Origin: Dolichospermum compactum NIES-806
Lineage (GTDB): Bacteria > Cyanobacteriota > Cyanobacteriia > Cyanobacteriales > Nostocaceae
DNA: 64,000 nt
Assembly (NCBI RefSeq): GCF_002368115.1
Contig: NZ_AP018316.1
Location: 2,947,384 to 3,011,383, forward strand
Reading direction: 5' to 3'
Shown: positions 37,191 to 45,850 of the stretch, one piece after another
Position numbering within the stretch: the stretch's first letter is position 1
Layout of the letters: the number at the start of each line of letters is the position of its first letter
Translations under genes and position numbers: made by a program
Notes under the pieces: generated by a model
What the model was told of the DNA's origin: nothing
The model's database searches: none
Seen by the model: the letters and a program-made list of their open reading frames with translations, nothing else

Positions 37191-38597
37191 ATGATGATCA
37201 GTTTTAGTGAAACCTTTGATAAAGTACGCGAATGCTTTAATGACGAAAGCATTGTAAATACACTCGGACGTAAACTTGATTCCGTAACTATTATTCGTGA
37301 CGTTAACGGAAAGATTAGAATTTTTCTTGAATCATTAGAAAATAATACCCCATTAGAAAATAATACCATTGAAGAATTAGAAACCACTGACCTTAAGACC
37401 CTTTTATCTACAAAACTTGGAAAGTATTATGGGAATGATATTTGGCTACCACGAAGAAATAACGATGCTTACCAATCTTTAATTAAAACTATCAAGGATG
37501 AAAGAGTTTTTGCATCTTGGGATAATGGATCAAGTCCTCGCTGGTATATTCTTGAACGCCACATTGCTAAACAGGCATGGATAGATAATAACGTAGGTGA
37601 ACAACCTTGGACAGAGGCCGTAGTCTATCAAAAATACAAACCCGCGATCATATCTTTTTTCTCCTTTAAAGGAGGTGTGGGACGAACTAGTAGTCTAGTT
37701 GCAACTGCCTTGACTTTAGCCCGTAATGGTCATAGAGTTGCTATTGTTGATCTCGATTTAGAAGCACCAGGATTGGCTACAATTTTTTCACCAGATAATC
37801 CAGATAATCCAAATAATCCAAATAATCCAGGTGTAATTGATTATTTATTGGAAAAGAAAATTCAAGAACAAGATTGGAAACTGCGTACTCATTTGATCAG
37901 CATTAATGAACGGATTTTGCTAGATGATAATGGTGAGAGTATACAATTACTTCCGGCTGGAACAGTAGATAAAAATTATTTGGAAAAATTAGCTAGATTA
38001 GATTTTCAGAACCTTGTAAATGGTGAACTGGAAAGTACAATGGTAAGTATGTTAAAAGAATTGGAAAGTGCAGTCAGACCTTTAGATTTTATTCTAATGG
38101 ATGCGCGGGCTGGGTTTCATGATATTGGTGGATTAGCGATCGCTAAACTCTCCCATGCGGCAGTGATCTTTGGCACTCAATCACGTCAAAGTTGGGCTGG
38201 ACTAACTCATGTTATTCGACATTTAGCAAGTCCTGGAGTTGATGAGCGTTTACCGTTGATTCTTGTACATTCGATGGCTCCTGCAACAGGAATCCCAGGA
38301 CGAGAAACAGAATTAACAGAATTTCGGGAACAAGCCTACGACCTTTTTCGAGAAAACTATTACTCCGAAGATGAAGATGTCCCTGATGCTAACAATAGAG
38401 AAGAACCATTTTTTCCGCTAGTTGTACCTTATCAGGAGAGTCTACGGGGGGACATAGCTCTATTTTCTCGCAACTCAACTCCAGAAGAATCCACTCGACT
38501 ATCAAAGCTTGCAGAAATCATGACCAATTCTCCTTATAAGGAGATTGCAGAAAAGTTGTGTAATCTTTTTGGGCGTGAATTTCAAAAAAATAATTAG
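37191..38597 (+). CDS. KGGVGRT-type ParA/MinD-like ATPase with an extra N-terminal domain
   Basis: A 468-residue protein. Residues 1-140 form an unassigned domain (about 115-130: PRWYILERHIAKQAW). The SIMIBI P-loop ATPase follows: the deviant Walker A is FFSFKGGVGRTSSLVATALT (about 154-173), motif A' is VAIVDLDLEAPGLATIF, and Walker B-like is LDFILMDARAG. Short in-frame tandem repeats are embedded: LENNTP-LENNT near residue 50, and PDNPDNPNNPNNP just after A'. KGGVGRT proteins occur in conflict or signalling operons and not in chromosome partitioning. It is tightly coupled to the HEPN gene and to the ATPase after it. Confidence 0.85.
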   Translation: MMISFSETFDKVRECFNDESIVNTLGRKLDSVTIIRDVNGKIRIFLESLENNTPLENNTIEELETTDLKTLLSTKLGKYYGNDIWLPRRNNDAYQSLIKTIKDERVFASWDNGSSPRWYILERHIAKQAWIDNNVGEQPWTEAVVYQKYKPAIISFFSFKGGVGRTSSLVATALTLARNGHRVAIVDLDLEAPGLATIFSPDNPDNPNNPNNPGVIDYLLEKKIQEQDWKLRTHLISINERILLDDNGESIQLLPAGTVDKNYLEKLARLDFQNLVNGELESTMVSMLKELESAVRPLDFILMDARAGFHDIGGLAIAKLSHAAVIFGTQSRQSWAGLTHVIRHLASPGVDERLPLILVHSMAPATGIPGRETELTEFREQAYDLFRENYYSEDEDVPDANNREEPFFPLVVPYQESLRGDIALFSRNSTPEESTRLSKLAEIMTNSPYKEIAEKLCNLFGREFQKNN

Positions 38598-38607
38598 ATT
38601 AAAACCT

Positions 38608-40101
38608 ATGTCTGAAATTAATAAACACAAATTACTAGAATTAATAGCGAATATCGCCCCTGGTAAAGGAATTGCTGAACATGAAAGTAATGATCATGAA
38701 ACATTCTTAAAAAACTTTTTACCCATAGCAGATTATCGTCATGCTTTAGAACCAAATATATTATTAATATTAGGAGGAAGAGGAGTAGGAAAAACTGAAT
38801 TATTCCGTTTACTAGCAATTCCTTCAGGACGAGCAGCTTTAGTTGAAAGCTTGGGAATTAGATCCTTACCCACCTTGAGTAAAACAACATGGGTAGCTGG
38901 CTTTTGCAAGGACAAAAAGCAATTTCCAGCACCAGAAAGTGTAGAAAGGCAAATGGATAAAGCTACAAATATTGAATGGCGTAGCTTCTGGATTGGTTTA
39001 ATTTTAGGCGTGTTATTACAGCAAGAAGATTTTAAGTTCAAAGATTTTCTAATTGAACGAATAGAGCCAGAAATAGTTAATCTTCTGAGAGATGATTTAT
39101 CTCTTTTATCAACTTGGCAACCTATTGTCAATCAAAATCTTGAAAAATTAAATTCTGTCTTAGATAAATTAGATCAAAAACTTATTGAAACAGATGATTG
39201 GTTATTCGTTACTTATGATGAATTAGATAGATTAGTTGTTTCCTATACTGCCTTAGCAAGTCCAATACGTCAACTTTTAGCTTTGTGGCTTGATCGATGG
39301 CGACGTTGGGATAGAATACGACCTAAAATCTTTTTGCGTACTGATCTATTTCGAGAGGATTTTTTGAATTTTCCTGATGCTTCTAAACTGCAAGGCCATC
39401 AAGTTCGATTGGAATGGAAAACTTCATGGCTTTACCAACTTTTGGTCAAACGACTTGCAAACGCTGGATCTGAAATGACAGAATATTTGCAAAATATCCC
39501 AGAGTTAATTACTGAAAATAAAACTGGTTTGGGCTGGAGTGTAACATCAAATGAAAAATTATTTGAAGAACTAATCGAAAGAATGATTGGTAAGTATATG
39601 GGTGCTAATGCTAAAAAAGGAATTACCTATCGCTGGATTCCCAATCACCTTCAGGATGCTGATGGTCGAATTGCACCGCGTTCTTTTCTCAAGTTATTTG
39701 TTTTAGCCGCAGAACTGAGAATACAACAGCACTCGACTGTTGAACAAAATATGGTACTTTTGCAACCCTCTGATTTACAGGGGGCTTTAATAGATACTTC
39801 AAAAGCGCGAATTATAGAATTAACTCAAGAGGAGTATCCTTGGTTAGAATCCCTTAAAACAAGTTTAGCTGAACTTGTAGTTCCAGTAGAGAAAGACAGG
39901 TTTTTAGAAGCAGTAGAATCTACTAACTGGAGCGAAAAACCCGAAAAGCAACCACCTGTGATTAACCCTGAAGAAATTTTGAAATATTTACTTCAACTGG
40001 GAATTGTAGAAAGTCGTTCTGATGGAAGAATTAATATGCCTGAAATATATATGTATGGATTTAAAGTTAAACGGAAAGGTGGGCTTCAACGTCCCAAGTA
40101 G
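38608..40101 (+). CDS. P-loop ATPase (STAND/KAP-like), third gene of the HEPN operon
   Basis: A 497-residue protein from ATG 38608; the longer frame overlapping the previous gene is rejected because MSEINKHKLLELI follows the upstream stop by 10 bases. Walker A is ILGGRGVGKTELFRLLA (about 50-66). Walker B is probably WLFVTYDELDRLV (about 175-187), followed by a sensor-like Arg region (FLRTDLFREDF). The C-terminal 150 residues look like a winged-helix segment (EEILKYLLQLGIVESRSDGR). It resembles uncharacterised AAA/STAND ATPases found beside KGGVGRT proteins. I do not recognise a named family. Confidence 0.75.
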   Translation: MSEINKHKLLELIANIAPGKGIAEHESNDHETFLKNFLPIADYRHALEPNILLILGGRGVGKTELFRLLAIPSGRAALVESLGIRSLPTLSKTTWVAGFCKDKKQFPAPESVERQMDKATNIEWRSFWIGLILGVLLQQEDFKFKDFLIERIEPEIVNLLRDDLSLLSTWQPIVNQNLEKLNSVLDKLDQKLIETDDWLFVTYDELDRLVVSYTALASPIRQLLALWLDRWRRWDRIRPKIFLRTDLFREDFLNFPDASKLQGHQVRLEWKTSWLYQLLVKRLANAGSEMTEYLQNIPELITENKTGLGWSVTSNEKLFEELIERMIGKYMGANAKKGITYRWIPNHLQDADGRIAPRSFLKLFVLAAELRIQQHSTVEQNMVLLQPSDLQGALIDTSKARIIELTQEEYPWLESLKTSLAELVVPVEKDRFLEAVESTNWSEKPEKQPPVINPEEILKYLLQLGIVESRSDGRINMPEIYMYGFKVKRKGGLQRPK

Positions 40102-40143
40102 CATAAGATTGAAACTCATGTAGAGAGCAACTGCCAAAAAAAT

Positions 40144-40173
40144 AACCCCCCCTACCTGTAGTAGAGGGGGTTT
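40144..40173. terminator. Bidirectional terminator between the HEPN operon and the PRC-barrel gene
   Basis: AACCCCCCCTAC and GTAGAGGGGGTT form a long stem with a five-base loop, flanked by A-rich sequence on one side and TTT on the other. It sits between convergent genes. Confidence 0.85.
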
Positions 40174-40180
40174 ACAAAAC

Positions 40181-41170
40181 TTAATATCCGCCTTCTTCTT
40201 CGTATTCCACTTGTCGTTCCTTAACCTTTTTGGGAATATTTACAGGCTTTGGTGCATCATCCCACGCATCACCATCCAGATCATCATCATAGTCATCATA
40301 CTGGTCAGCATAGGTCTTTTTAGCAGGCTTGACTTCGTATCTGGGCGCTTCCTGATAACTATCCCTGACCGTTGCATCACTCCAGTTATCTTCTTCATCT
40401 TCGTCATATTGAATTGACTCGTAGGAACGGGCTTTCATGACCTGACGCTGGGGTCTTTCTTCTTTTACGTAGTCTTCAGTCCATTCTTCTTCCTGGGCTA
40501 TGGGTTCAGGAATGCGGACTTTTGGCCGGGGTGGTTGGAGGGGTACACCGCTAGGTAATTGATTGCTGGGTGCAACTGTGCGGGGGGCAGTATAACCAAA
40601 TTCTTCTTCTGGGTCTCGTTCCCAAGGGGCTTTACCAATACCCAGCCGTTCTAAAACGCCTACAGTTAACTGGTTTACTCTTTCTTCAGCACCTTCAAAA
40701 ACAATTAAACGACTCGGACCAGTGCTGACAACTTCATCTATGGATAATTCGTAGGTACTCAAAAACTGGTCAGGAATTTGGGGTAAACCCAAGGAGGCAA
40801 TAACGATAGAGTATATTTTACCCGTTTCGCCATTAAATTTAAAGCCTCTTACTTTGCCTAAAACTTCACCTGTTTCCGTGATTACTTCCCAGTTCATCAG
40901 GTTGCTGAGAATCTCTACTTCCACATCTTCGATGACATCCTCGTTATCAACTAAGATGACATCACCGATTTGGTTGATGGTGTTGAGATACATATTACGA
41001 GGCAAACTAGAAATAGAGATCAGGCTGTCTCGCAAACTTAGTGCCACAACCTCTCTTTGATCAACATCAACCCAAATTTGACTCACGATACCTAACCGCT
41101 TACCGTTGTCGCGGGTGATTACCTGAGTGTTTAATATATCTGAACGTCTAACTATTTGTTCTGAAGTCAT
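40181..41170 (-). CDS. Protein with two PRC-barrel domains and an acidic tail
   Basis: A 329-residue protein. Two PRC-barrel domains are seen: RRSDILNTQVITRDNGKRLG (about 7-75) and MNWEVITETGEVLGKVRGFK (about 90-160). The 150-residue tail is rich in Pro, Tyr and Asp (DDDLDGDAWDDAPKP). PRC-barrels bind proteins or RNA in photosynthetic complexes and ribosome assembly. ATG at 41170 is chosen because sequence upstream is intergenic repeat. A decayed smc fragment lies upstream on the same strand, so smc may once have been the neighbour. Confidence 0.8.
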   Translation of the reverse strand: MTSEQIVRRSDILNTQVITRDNGKRLGIVSQIWVDVDQREVVALSLRDSLISISSLPRNMYLNTINQIGDVILVDNEDVIEDVEVEILSNLMNWEVITETGEVLGKVRGFKFNGETGKIYSIVIASLGLPQIPDQFLSTYELSIDEVVSTGPSRLIVFEGAEERVNQLTVGVLERLGIGKAPWERDPEEEFGYTAPRTVAPSNQLPSGVPLQPPRPKVRIPEPIAQEEEWTEDYVKEERPQRQVMKARSYESIQYDEDEEDNWSDATVRDSYQEAPRYEVKPAKKTYADQYDDYDDDLDGDAWDDAPKPVNIPKKVKERQVEYEEEGGY

Positions 41171-41255
41171 TCTATAGGTCGTCCTGTTCGCGTAGCGTGC
41201 CGTAGGCAATCTCGAATCTGGTTTATGTATATGTCTATTTTTAACAGAAATTTGT

Positions 41256-41320
41256 CAGTTGTCAGTTGTCAGTTGTCATTGGTAAACTTTTTTCCTGTTC
41301 CCTGTTCCCTGTCACCTGTT
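41256..41320. repeat. GTCAGTT heptamer array
   Basis: Three tandem GTCAGTT units and a run of CCTGTTC units upstream of the PRC-barrel gene. Same type as at 9632. Confidence 0.65.
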
Positions 41321-41329
41321 ACCTAACTT

Positions 41330-41503
41330 AATACCCAAAACTTGAGTATACGCGCTCCTGGCTTGAGTTACGCCAATTGTGCGCTGGGCTGATTTTATCA
41401 TCGGACGGCGCAAACTCACAATTATAAAGCTTGTTTCGCCTGTTGTTTGATCATTCTAGCTAATCATTCCCCGTTTGGCCCATTTAAAAACATATCAACT
41501 TCG
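41330..41503 (-). pseudogene. Decayed copy of the smc 3' end
   Basis: The minus strand reads EVDMFLNGPN, a stop, then LARMIKQQAKQA, a frame break, then VSLRRPMIKSAQRTIGVTQA and RSAYTQVLGIK. This aligns along its length with the end of the intact smc at 48690-48864 (EVDMFLDGSNVERLARMIKQ and RRPMIESAQRTIGVTQARGA). Several mismatches, one stop and one frame break show it is no longer functional. It covers only the last 60 codons or so. Confidence 0.85.
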
Positions 41504-41642
41504 TAATTGTGGCTGCATATCCTGATGATACATTTCGACCAGAACAGCAAAATTTATTGATATTAATATCTTCCTTGAGAAAGAAGAAGTAAAAAATTTT
41601 ATTTTTAAAATTGTAAGTATAGCTGTTTGGAGCTAAACGAAT

Positions 41643-42584
41643 ATGGCTTTATACAAAATTGAAGACTTTACTGCTGACTCTAACTATGATCGTCCAGAGT
41701 TGGATGACAGTGAAGTTGAAAAGATTAAGCATTTTGATGTCTATTCAGACATAAACAATGATAAAGTTGGCACTGTCAAACACATCTTGGTAGATGATTC
41801 AGGGCGTTTGCGTTATTTAGTTGTGGACACAGGTTTTTGGTTCTTTGGTAGGCAAGTATTGTTGCCAATAGGACGTTCCCGAATTGACTACGATAAGCAA
41901 CGGGTGTATGCAATTAGGCTTACAAAGGAACAGGTAAAAAATTTACCAGATTTTAAAGATTTGCAAGAAATTGATTACGACTATGAGGAACGGGTGCGGG
42001 GCGTTTATCGTCCGCCAACAGTACAAGAACCTTTAGAGTCATCAACACCTTTAGAGTCACCTATACCTGTAGATGTTACAGCAGTTTCTAGCCATCGCAC
42101 AATAACTACACCTGTTACTCCTCCTGTTCCTGCTGAACGTAATACATATAGGTATGAGGAAGAACCAAATCTTTACAATGTGAATGAGCAGGATCACCAC
42201 AACCTCAAGCTATACGAAGAACGTTTAGTTGCCACTAAATCTCGTGTGAAGACAGGAGAAGTAACTATTAGTAAGGAATTATATACTGAAATGGTAACAA
42301 TTTCTGTACCTGTTCAAAAAGAACGTATAGTTATTGAACACAGTAATGGAGAAACGGATGCTAAAGCTATATTACCTGGTGAATCTGATTTCCGTGAGGG
42401 AGAAGTGACTCGGATGGATATTTATGAAGAAGTCCCTAATATCCAAAAGGAAACAGTTTTGCGGGAGGAAGTGAAAGTCAAGAAAATAGTTCAACAGGAT
42501 ACAGTTGAAGCTGAAGATACTATTCGGCGTGAGGAATTAGATGTGAGTCGCAATGATCAACGAGTAGGTGAGAGAAGAAACTAA
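41643..42584 (+). CDS. AvaK-like protein (PRC-barrel plus DUF2382/YsnF domain)
   Basis: A 313-residue protein. The N-terminal PRC-barrel-like domain (KIKHFDVYSDINNDKVGTVK then HILVDDSGRLRYLVVDTGFW, about 27-75) is followed by a Pro/Thr spacer. The C-terminal DUF2382 domain (LKLYEERLVATKSRVKTGEV at about 185-205, ending VREEVKVKKIVQQDTVEAED) is the domain shared by Bacillus YsnF and the Anabaena akinete marker AvaK. AvaK-type proteins accumulate under stress or in akinetes; the exact role is unknown. ATG at 41643. Confidence 0.8.
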   Translation: MALYKIEDFTADSNYDRPELDDSEVEKIKHFDVYSDINNDKVGTVKHILVDDSGRLRYLVVDTGFWFFGRQVLLPIGRSRIDYDKQRVYAIRLTKEQVKNLPDFKDLQEIDYDYEERVRGVYRPPTVQEPLESSTPLESPIPVDVTAVSSHRTITTPVTPPVPAERNTYRYEEEPNLYNVNEQDHHNLKLYEERLVATKSRVKTGEVTISKELYTEMVTISVPVQKERIVIEHSNGETDAKAILPGESDFREGEVTRMDIYEEVPNIQKETVLREEVKVKKIVQQDTVEAEDTIRREELDVSRNDQRVGERRN

Positions 42585-42822
42585 TTAAATGATTGTACTG
42601 AAACAGCAGTTCGGCGTTTTGGGAAAATGGCTCTCGTTGCCACAGAAAATATTGTAGTTGGGGCAAGGGAACAGGGAACAGGAAGAGAGTTTTGAGTGAT
42701 TTTACTTTTCTTCACATACCTTTAAATTTTTCTGTTAACCTACGTATCGTATATTAAGTATTAGAACCCAGATAAAATTCCTAAACTTCTAAAATTCATG
42801 TAATTACTACAAGGATTTAACT

Positions 42823-43464
42823 GTGATTACAAATGCTAGTAGCCTTACCCTTAGCAATCTCCGTCAAACCTTTGGCTTGAGACTCAATTCTAGCGATCGC
42901 TTTTTTGATGAATGGTTAAATAATGCGCCGACTCTAACCGAAGCGGAACTACAAGGACTAGATCGCCTCACTCGCAACTATACCTATCTCAGTCAAGAGG
43001 AAGCGCCACTTGAAGAAATTGTTAAGCTTGTCGTGGTGTCGCCATTGCTAGATTTGGCTGGTTTCTATCAATTTCCTTTTCTGGTAAAAGCAGAAGTAAG
43101 TACCAGTATCGAAGTTGCTGATGAAGCTAATGCTATGGCGGTTCAAGGCAGAATTGATATTTTGGTAATCCAAGATAGTTTTTGGATTTTGGTAATCGAA
43201 TCAAAACCTGCAAGGCTAGACGTTACCGCAGGAATTCCTCAAGCACTTACTTATTTGTTGAGCGCTCCTAATTTGCCGTCAAGTTACTATGGAATGGTTA
43301 CAAATGGAAGGGAAGTATTGTTTTTGAAATGTGATCGCCGCCAAGATGTCCCTCAATATACGCGATCGCATACTTATCGGTTACTTGAAAATATAGCAGA
43401 ACGCATCCAAGTTTTGCAGGGACTTAAACAAATTGGGGCTTATATTGGCGATTTGAGGAGTTAG
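42823..43464 (+). CDS. PD-(D/E)XK nuclease-like protein (HsdR N-terminal type)
   Basis: A 213-residue protein. GRIDILVIQDSFWILVIESK then PARLDVTAGIPQALTYLL (about 102-140) carries Asp and Glu-x-Lys of a PD-(D/E)XK fold, followed by a conserved Gln, as in restriction type I HsdR N-domains. It has no helicase part and is widespread in cyanobacteria. It probably binds or cuts nucleic acid; the target is unknown. GTG start at 42823. Confidence 0.7.
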   Translation: MITNASSLTLSNLRQTFGLRLNSSDRFFDEWLNNAPTLTEAELQGLDRLTRNYTYLSQEEAPLEEIVKLVVVSPLLDLAGFYQFPFLVKAEVSTSIEVADEANAMAVQGRIDILVIQDSFWILVIESKPARLDVTAGIPQALTYLLSAPNLPSSYYGMVTNGREVLFLKCDRRQDVPQYTRSHTYRLLENIAERIQVLQGLKQIGAYIGDLRS

Positions 43465-43534
43465 GCGATGCCTGCGGCGAGCGAAGCTATCGCACTTTAT
43501 AAGTCTAATTTGAGCGATCGCTTCGATATGATGG

Positions 43535-43762
43535 CTAAGTTGAGTGGCGGATAACATCGGGCGCATCACCACCAAGATATCGCCCCCGTCCGCTCCAACG
43601 TGTTTTTATATCTTGCTTTCGTGATAAGCTCACAACTTCTCTACCGCTTTCAGCTTGTTGCTTTTGCAAATCAGCAAAGATAGCTTTCAAGTCATGATTG
43701 AATGACCGAGAATACTGTTCACGAATTCTGTGGATCTCTTCCACAATCTCATCATGAAACAT
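43535..43762 (-). CDS. Putative antitoxin of a PIN-domain pair
   Basis: A 75-residue protein (MFHDEIVEEIHRIREQYSRS then FNHDLKAIFADLQKQQAESG) of the small antitoxin type that accompanies PIN toxins in cyanobacteria. The ATG at 43762 follows GGAGG with good spacing and comes 3 bases after the ancestral stop of the upstream PIN gene. Its C-terminus (RKQDIKTRWSGRGRYLGGDA then PDVIRHST) may be extended by repeat sequence. Since its toxin is truncated it may now be unneeded. Confidence 0.6.
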   Translation of the reverse strand: MFHDEIVEEIHRIREQYSRSFNHDLKAIFADLQKQQAESGREVVSLSRKQDIKTRWSGRGRYLGGDAPDVIRHST

Positions 43763-43764
43763 AA

Positions 43765-44238
43765 TCAACCTCCTAGAAGTTCATAGGGTGTACAAAGAAT
43801 CGGCAATTCGTATCCAAAATCAATGCTGATCTCCGCCAATTTTCCCTAAATTTGAGCATTGGCAATGTGCTTGCAATTCCATGTCAGCAGATAATCCATT
43901 CCGTGAACAGTTGCAACTGCGATATGAATAGCATCAACATCAGCTTTTGCTGGAAGGTTGCTGCGGCCTAAAAATTGCTCTGCTAAATCCAGCACGGATT
44001 GGTTTAAGTTGAGTAATGATAGATTGCTAAGAATTTCGAGTCGTTGAGATGCAATTTTGGCATCTCCTTGGGTAGTTTCTTTCAAGACTGCTTGGGATGA
44101 GTATAGTTGAAAGTCACTGCGCCGTGTATTCCACCACTCCCTCGTTATCTCAATATTAGCCGCCACAATAATGTCTCTGCTTGGTCGAGCAGTAAGGTAG
44201 CCTAAGATACTGGTTTCAATATAGACAGTTTCACCCAT
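43765..44238 (-). pseudogene. PIN-domain toxin with a premature stop
   Basis: MGETVYIETSILGYLTARPS starts a PIN domain, with acidic metal ligands at E8, then DVDAIHIAVATVHGMDYLLT (about 100-119). The frame stops at TAG (43846) after NAQI. Reading through that stop restores GKLAEISIDFGYELPILCTP then YELLGG and a TGA 3 bases before the antitoxin start, the expected natural end. So one nonsense mutation removes about 26 C-terminal residues. It may be inactive, or the shortened domain may still be partly functional. Confidence 0.75.
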
Positions 44239-44314
44239 ACACGGTAGATTGTAAGCTACTTCATTTTAGCTTATATTTTAGGTGCGTTACACTACATTAA
44301 CGCACCCTACAAGA

Positions 44315-44745
44315 TCGGCGATTCCTAGGTCGTGCTTCGCTATCGCACTTTATCAATTTAACCTACAAGCGATTCCTAGGTCGCGCTTCGCTGTCGCACT
44401 TTATCAATTCAACCTACAAGCGATTCCTAGGTCGCGCTTCGCTATCGCACCTTATCAATCTAACCTACAAGCGATCGCTGTGCCAGTTGCGTAAGTCCTG
44501 ATGACAATAGAAAAAAGCGAACTGAAAGTCACCGTTGCGCCACTCTTACAGAGCGCTTCGCTATCGCACTTTATCAATCCAACCTACAAACGATTCCTAG
44601 GTCGCGCTTCGCTATCGCACCTTATCAATCCAACCTACAAGCGATTCCTAGGTCGCGCTAGTTCCCTCCGGGACGCTTTGCGAACGCTATCGCACTTTAT
44701 CAGTTTAAACTGTGAGCGATTCCTAGGTCGCGCTTCGCTATCGCT
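44315..44745. repeat. Tandem repeat array, 51-base unit with HIP1-like core
   Basis: Six or more copies of a unit made of GCGATTCCTAGGTCGCGCTT, then CGCTATCGCACTTTATCAAT and CTAACCTACAA. Units differ by single bases; one is interrupted by a MITE end (TTGCGTAAGTCCT at about 44484) and another by TTCCCTCCGGGACGC. There are no unique spacers, so this is not a CRISPR array. Because 51 is a multiple of 3, the frame stays open and gives a meaningless 17-residue repeat peptide. Confidence 0.85.
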
Positions 44746-44875
44746 TGACATTCAAAACAGTCGCTACAAACTTTTGGGGACTCATTGGTGATTTAAAAGT
44801 GTTAGTATAAATAATTCCCAAAAGTTCACAAACTTGATATAATGGACATAAAGACTATTTAGTGAGGTAATAATT

Positions 44876-45172
44876 ATGTTATCAACTGATATGAAACAAG
44901 AATCAATAATTAAGAGAATTGAGAATGTTGTTGCTATTTTAATGGAAGAACGTCCTTTATTTAAAGAGGATCTAAATTATACGAAAATGGTTCAAGATTT
45001 AGTAAAAGTATTTAAAGAAAACTTTTCTTTAGAAGAATTTAGTCAGATATCAGAAGAAAGTCTTAAAAAGCGTTGTAGTGGTATCATGGCTCTACACCTT
45101 TTGGCTAAAATAGGAGAGGATTTTACTCCTGAACAAATGGCAATTTTTGATGATGCAGTTAAAAGAAAATAG
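44876..45172 (+). CDS. Small helical protein upstream of VapC, likely antitoxin
   Basis: A 98-residue helical protein (MKQESIIKRIENVVAILMEE...FSQISEESLKKRCSGIMALH) with no recognised DNA-binding motif. Its stop lies 7 bases before the VapC start, the usual place of the antitoxin. It is the best candidate to neutralise the downstream toxin. The family is not one I can name. Confidence 0.65.
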   Translation: MLSTDMKQESIIKRIENVVAILMEERPLFKEDLNYTKMVQDLVKVFKENFSLEEFSQISEESLKKRCSGIMALHLLAKIGEDFTPEQMAIFDDAVKRK

Positions 45173-45179
45173 AAAATTT

Positions 45180-45584
45180 ATGAATTATTTATTAGATACT
45201 AATATTGTTTCTTTAGCACTCAAACAAAATTCCCAAATTCTTCACAAGATTACAATTAGTGAGTCTAAGGAAGAAAAGATTTTTATTAGTTGTATCACCT
45301 ATTTTGAAATTAGGCGAGGTTTTTTAGCGGTTGATGCACCAAAACAAAGAGCAAGATTTGAGGAATTTTGTCAAGAATATCCGATTATTTTCTTAGATGA
45401 TTTAGCAATTTTAGAAAAAGCTGCTCAAATTCATGCTAATTTGAGATTAAGGGGTGTACCAATTCAAACTGAAGATGTTTTAATCGCTGCTACTGCTATT
45501 CTTAAAGATTTAATTGTGGTTTCTAATGATAGTGATTTGGCCAGAGTTGAGGGTTTAAGTTTAGAGAATTGGGTAGAATTATGA
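45180..45584 (+). CDS. VapC-family PIN-domain toxin (tRNA/RNA endonuclease)
   Basis: A 134-residue protein. MNYLLDTNIVSLALK (Asp 6 as first metal ligand), Glu in YFEIRRG, and the pair QTEDVLIAAT and VVSNDSDLARVEGL give the four acidic residues of an active PIN nuclease. The C-terminal LENWVEL is typical of VapC. It is intact, unlike the PIN toxin 1 kb upstream. It should degrade tRNA or other RNA when freed from its antitoxin. Confidence 0.85.
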   Translation: MNYLLDTNIVSLALKQNSQILHKITISESKEEKIFISCITYFEIRRGFLAVDAPKQRARFEEFCQEYPIIFLDDLAILEKAAQIHANLRLRGVPIQTEDVLIAATAILKDLIVVSNDSDLARVEGLSLENWVEL

Positions 45585-45726
45585 TGATTAAATTATTTTT
45601 TGGCTGATGTATTTAAAACTGTAGGTTTGGTTAAGCTGTTATTGGGTTTTTCGCATTTGGTCAGGGTGTAAGTGGCGAACTCGCACTTTATCAATCTAAC
45701 CTACGAGTGATCGCACTGATATGATC

Positions 45727-45850
45727 AGGACTTACGCAAGTGGCACATTGGTAGGGTGCGTCAGATATCAACAATCTGTTTATTTGCAGGATTTATGCAG
45801 TAGTAAAGCACCCTACAACAGATTTTTTTGTGACACTTGCGTAAGTCCTA
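45727..45850. mobile_element. MITE family A, short form
   Basis: 124 bases from AGGACTTACGCAAGTGGCAC to TTGCGTAAGTCCT. The interior matches the copy at 21497 in the same orientation, but the outer arms are exchanged (GTGTCACAC left in one, right in the other). The surrounding 45585-45985 region has only HIP1-type repeat scraps. Confidence 0.8.

Noticed and set aside
44282..44791. Open frames coding for a 17-residue repeat peptide (AIPRSRFAVALYQFN-type)
   Set aside because: The frame is open only because the 51-base DNA repeat is a multiple of three. The same DNA is non-coding elsewhere and has no start signal.
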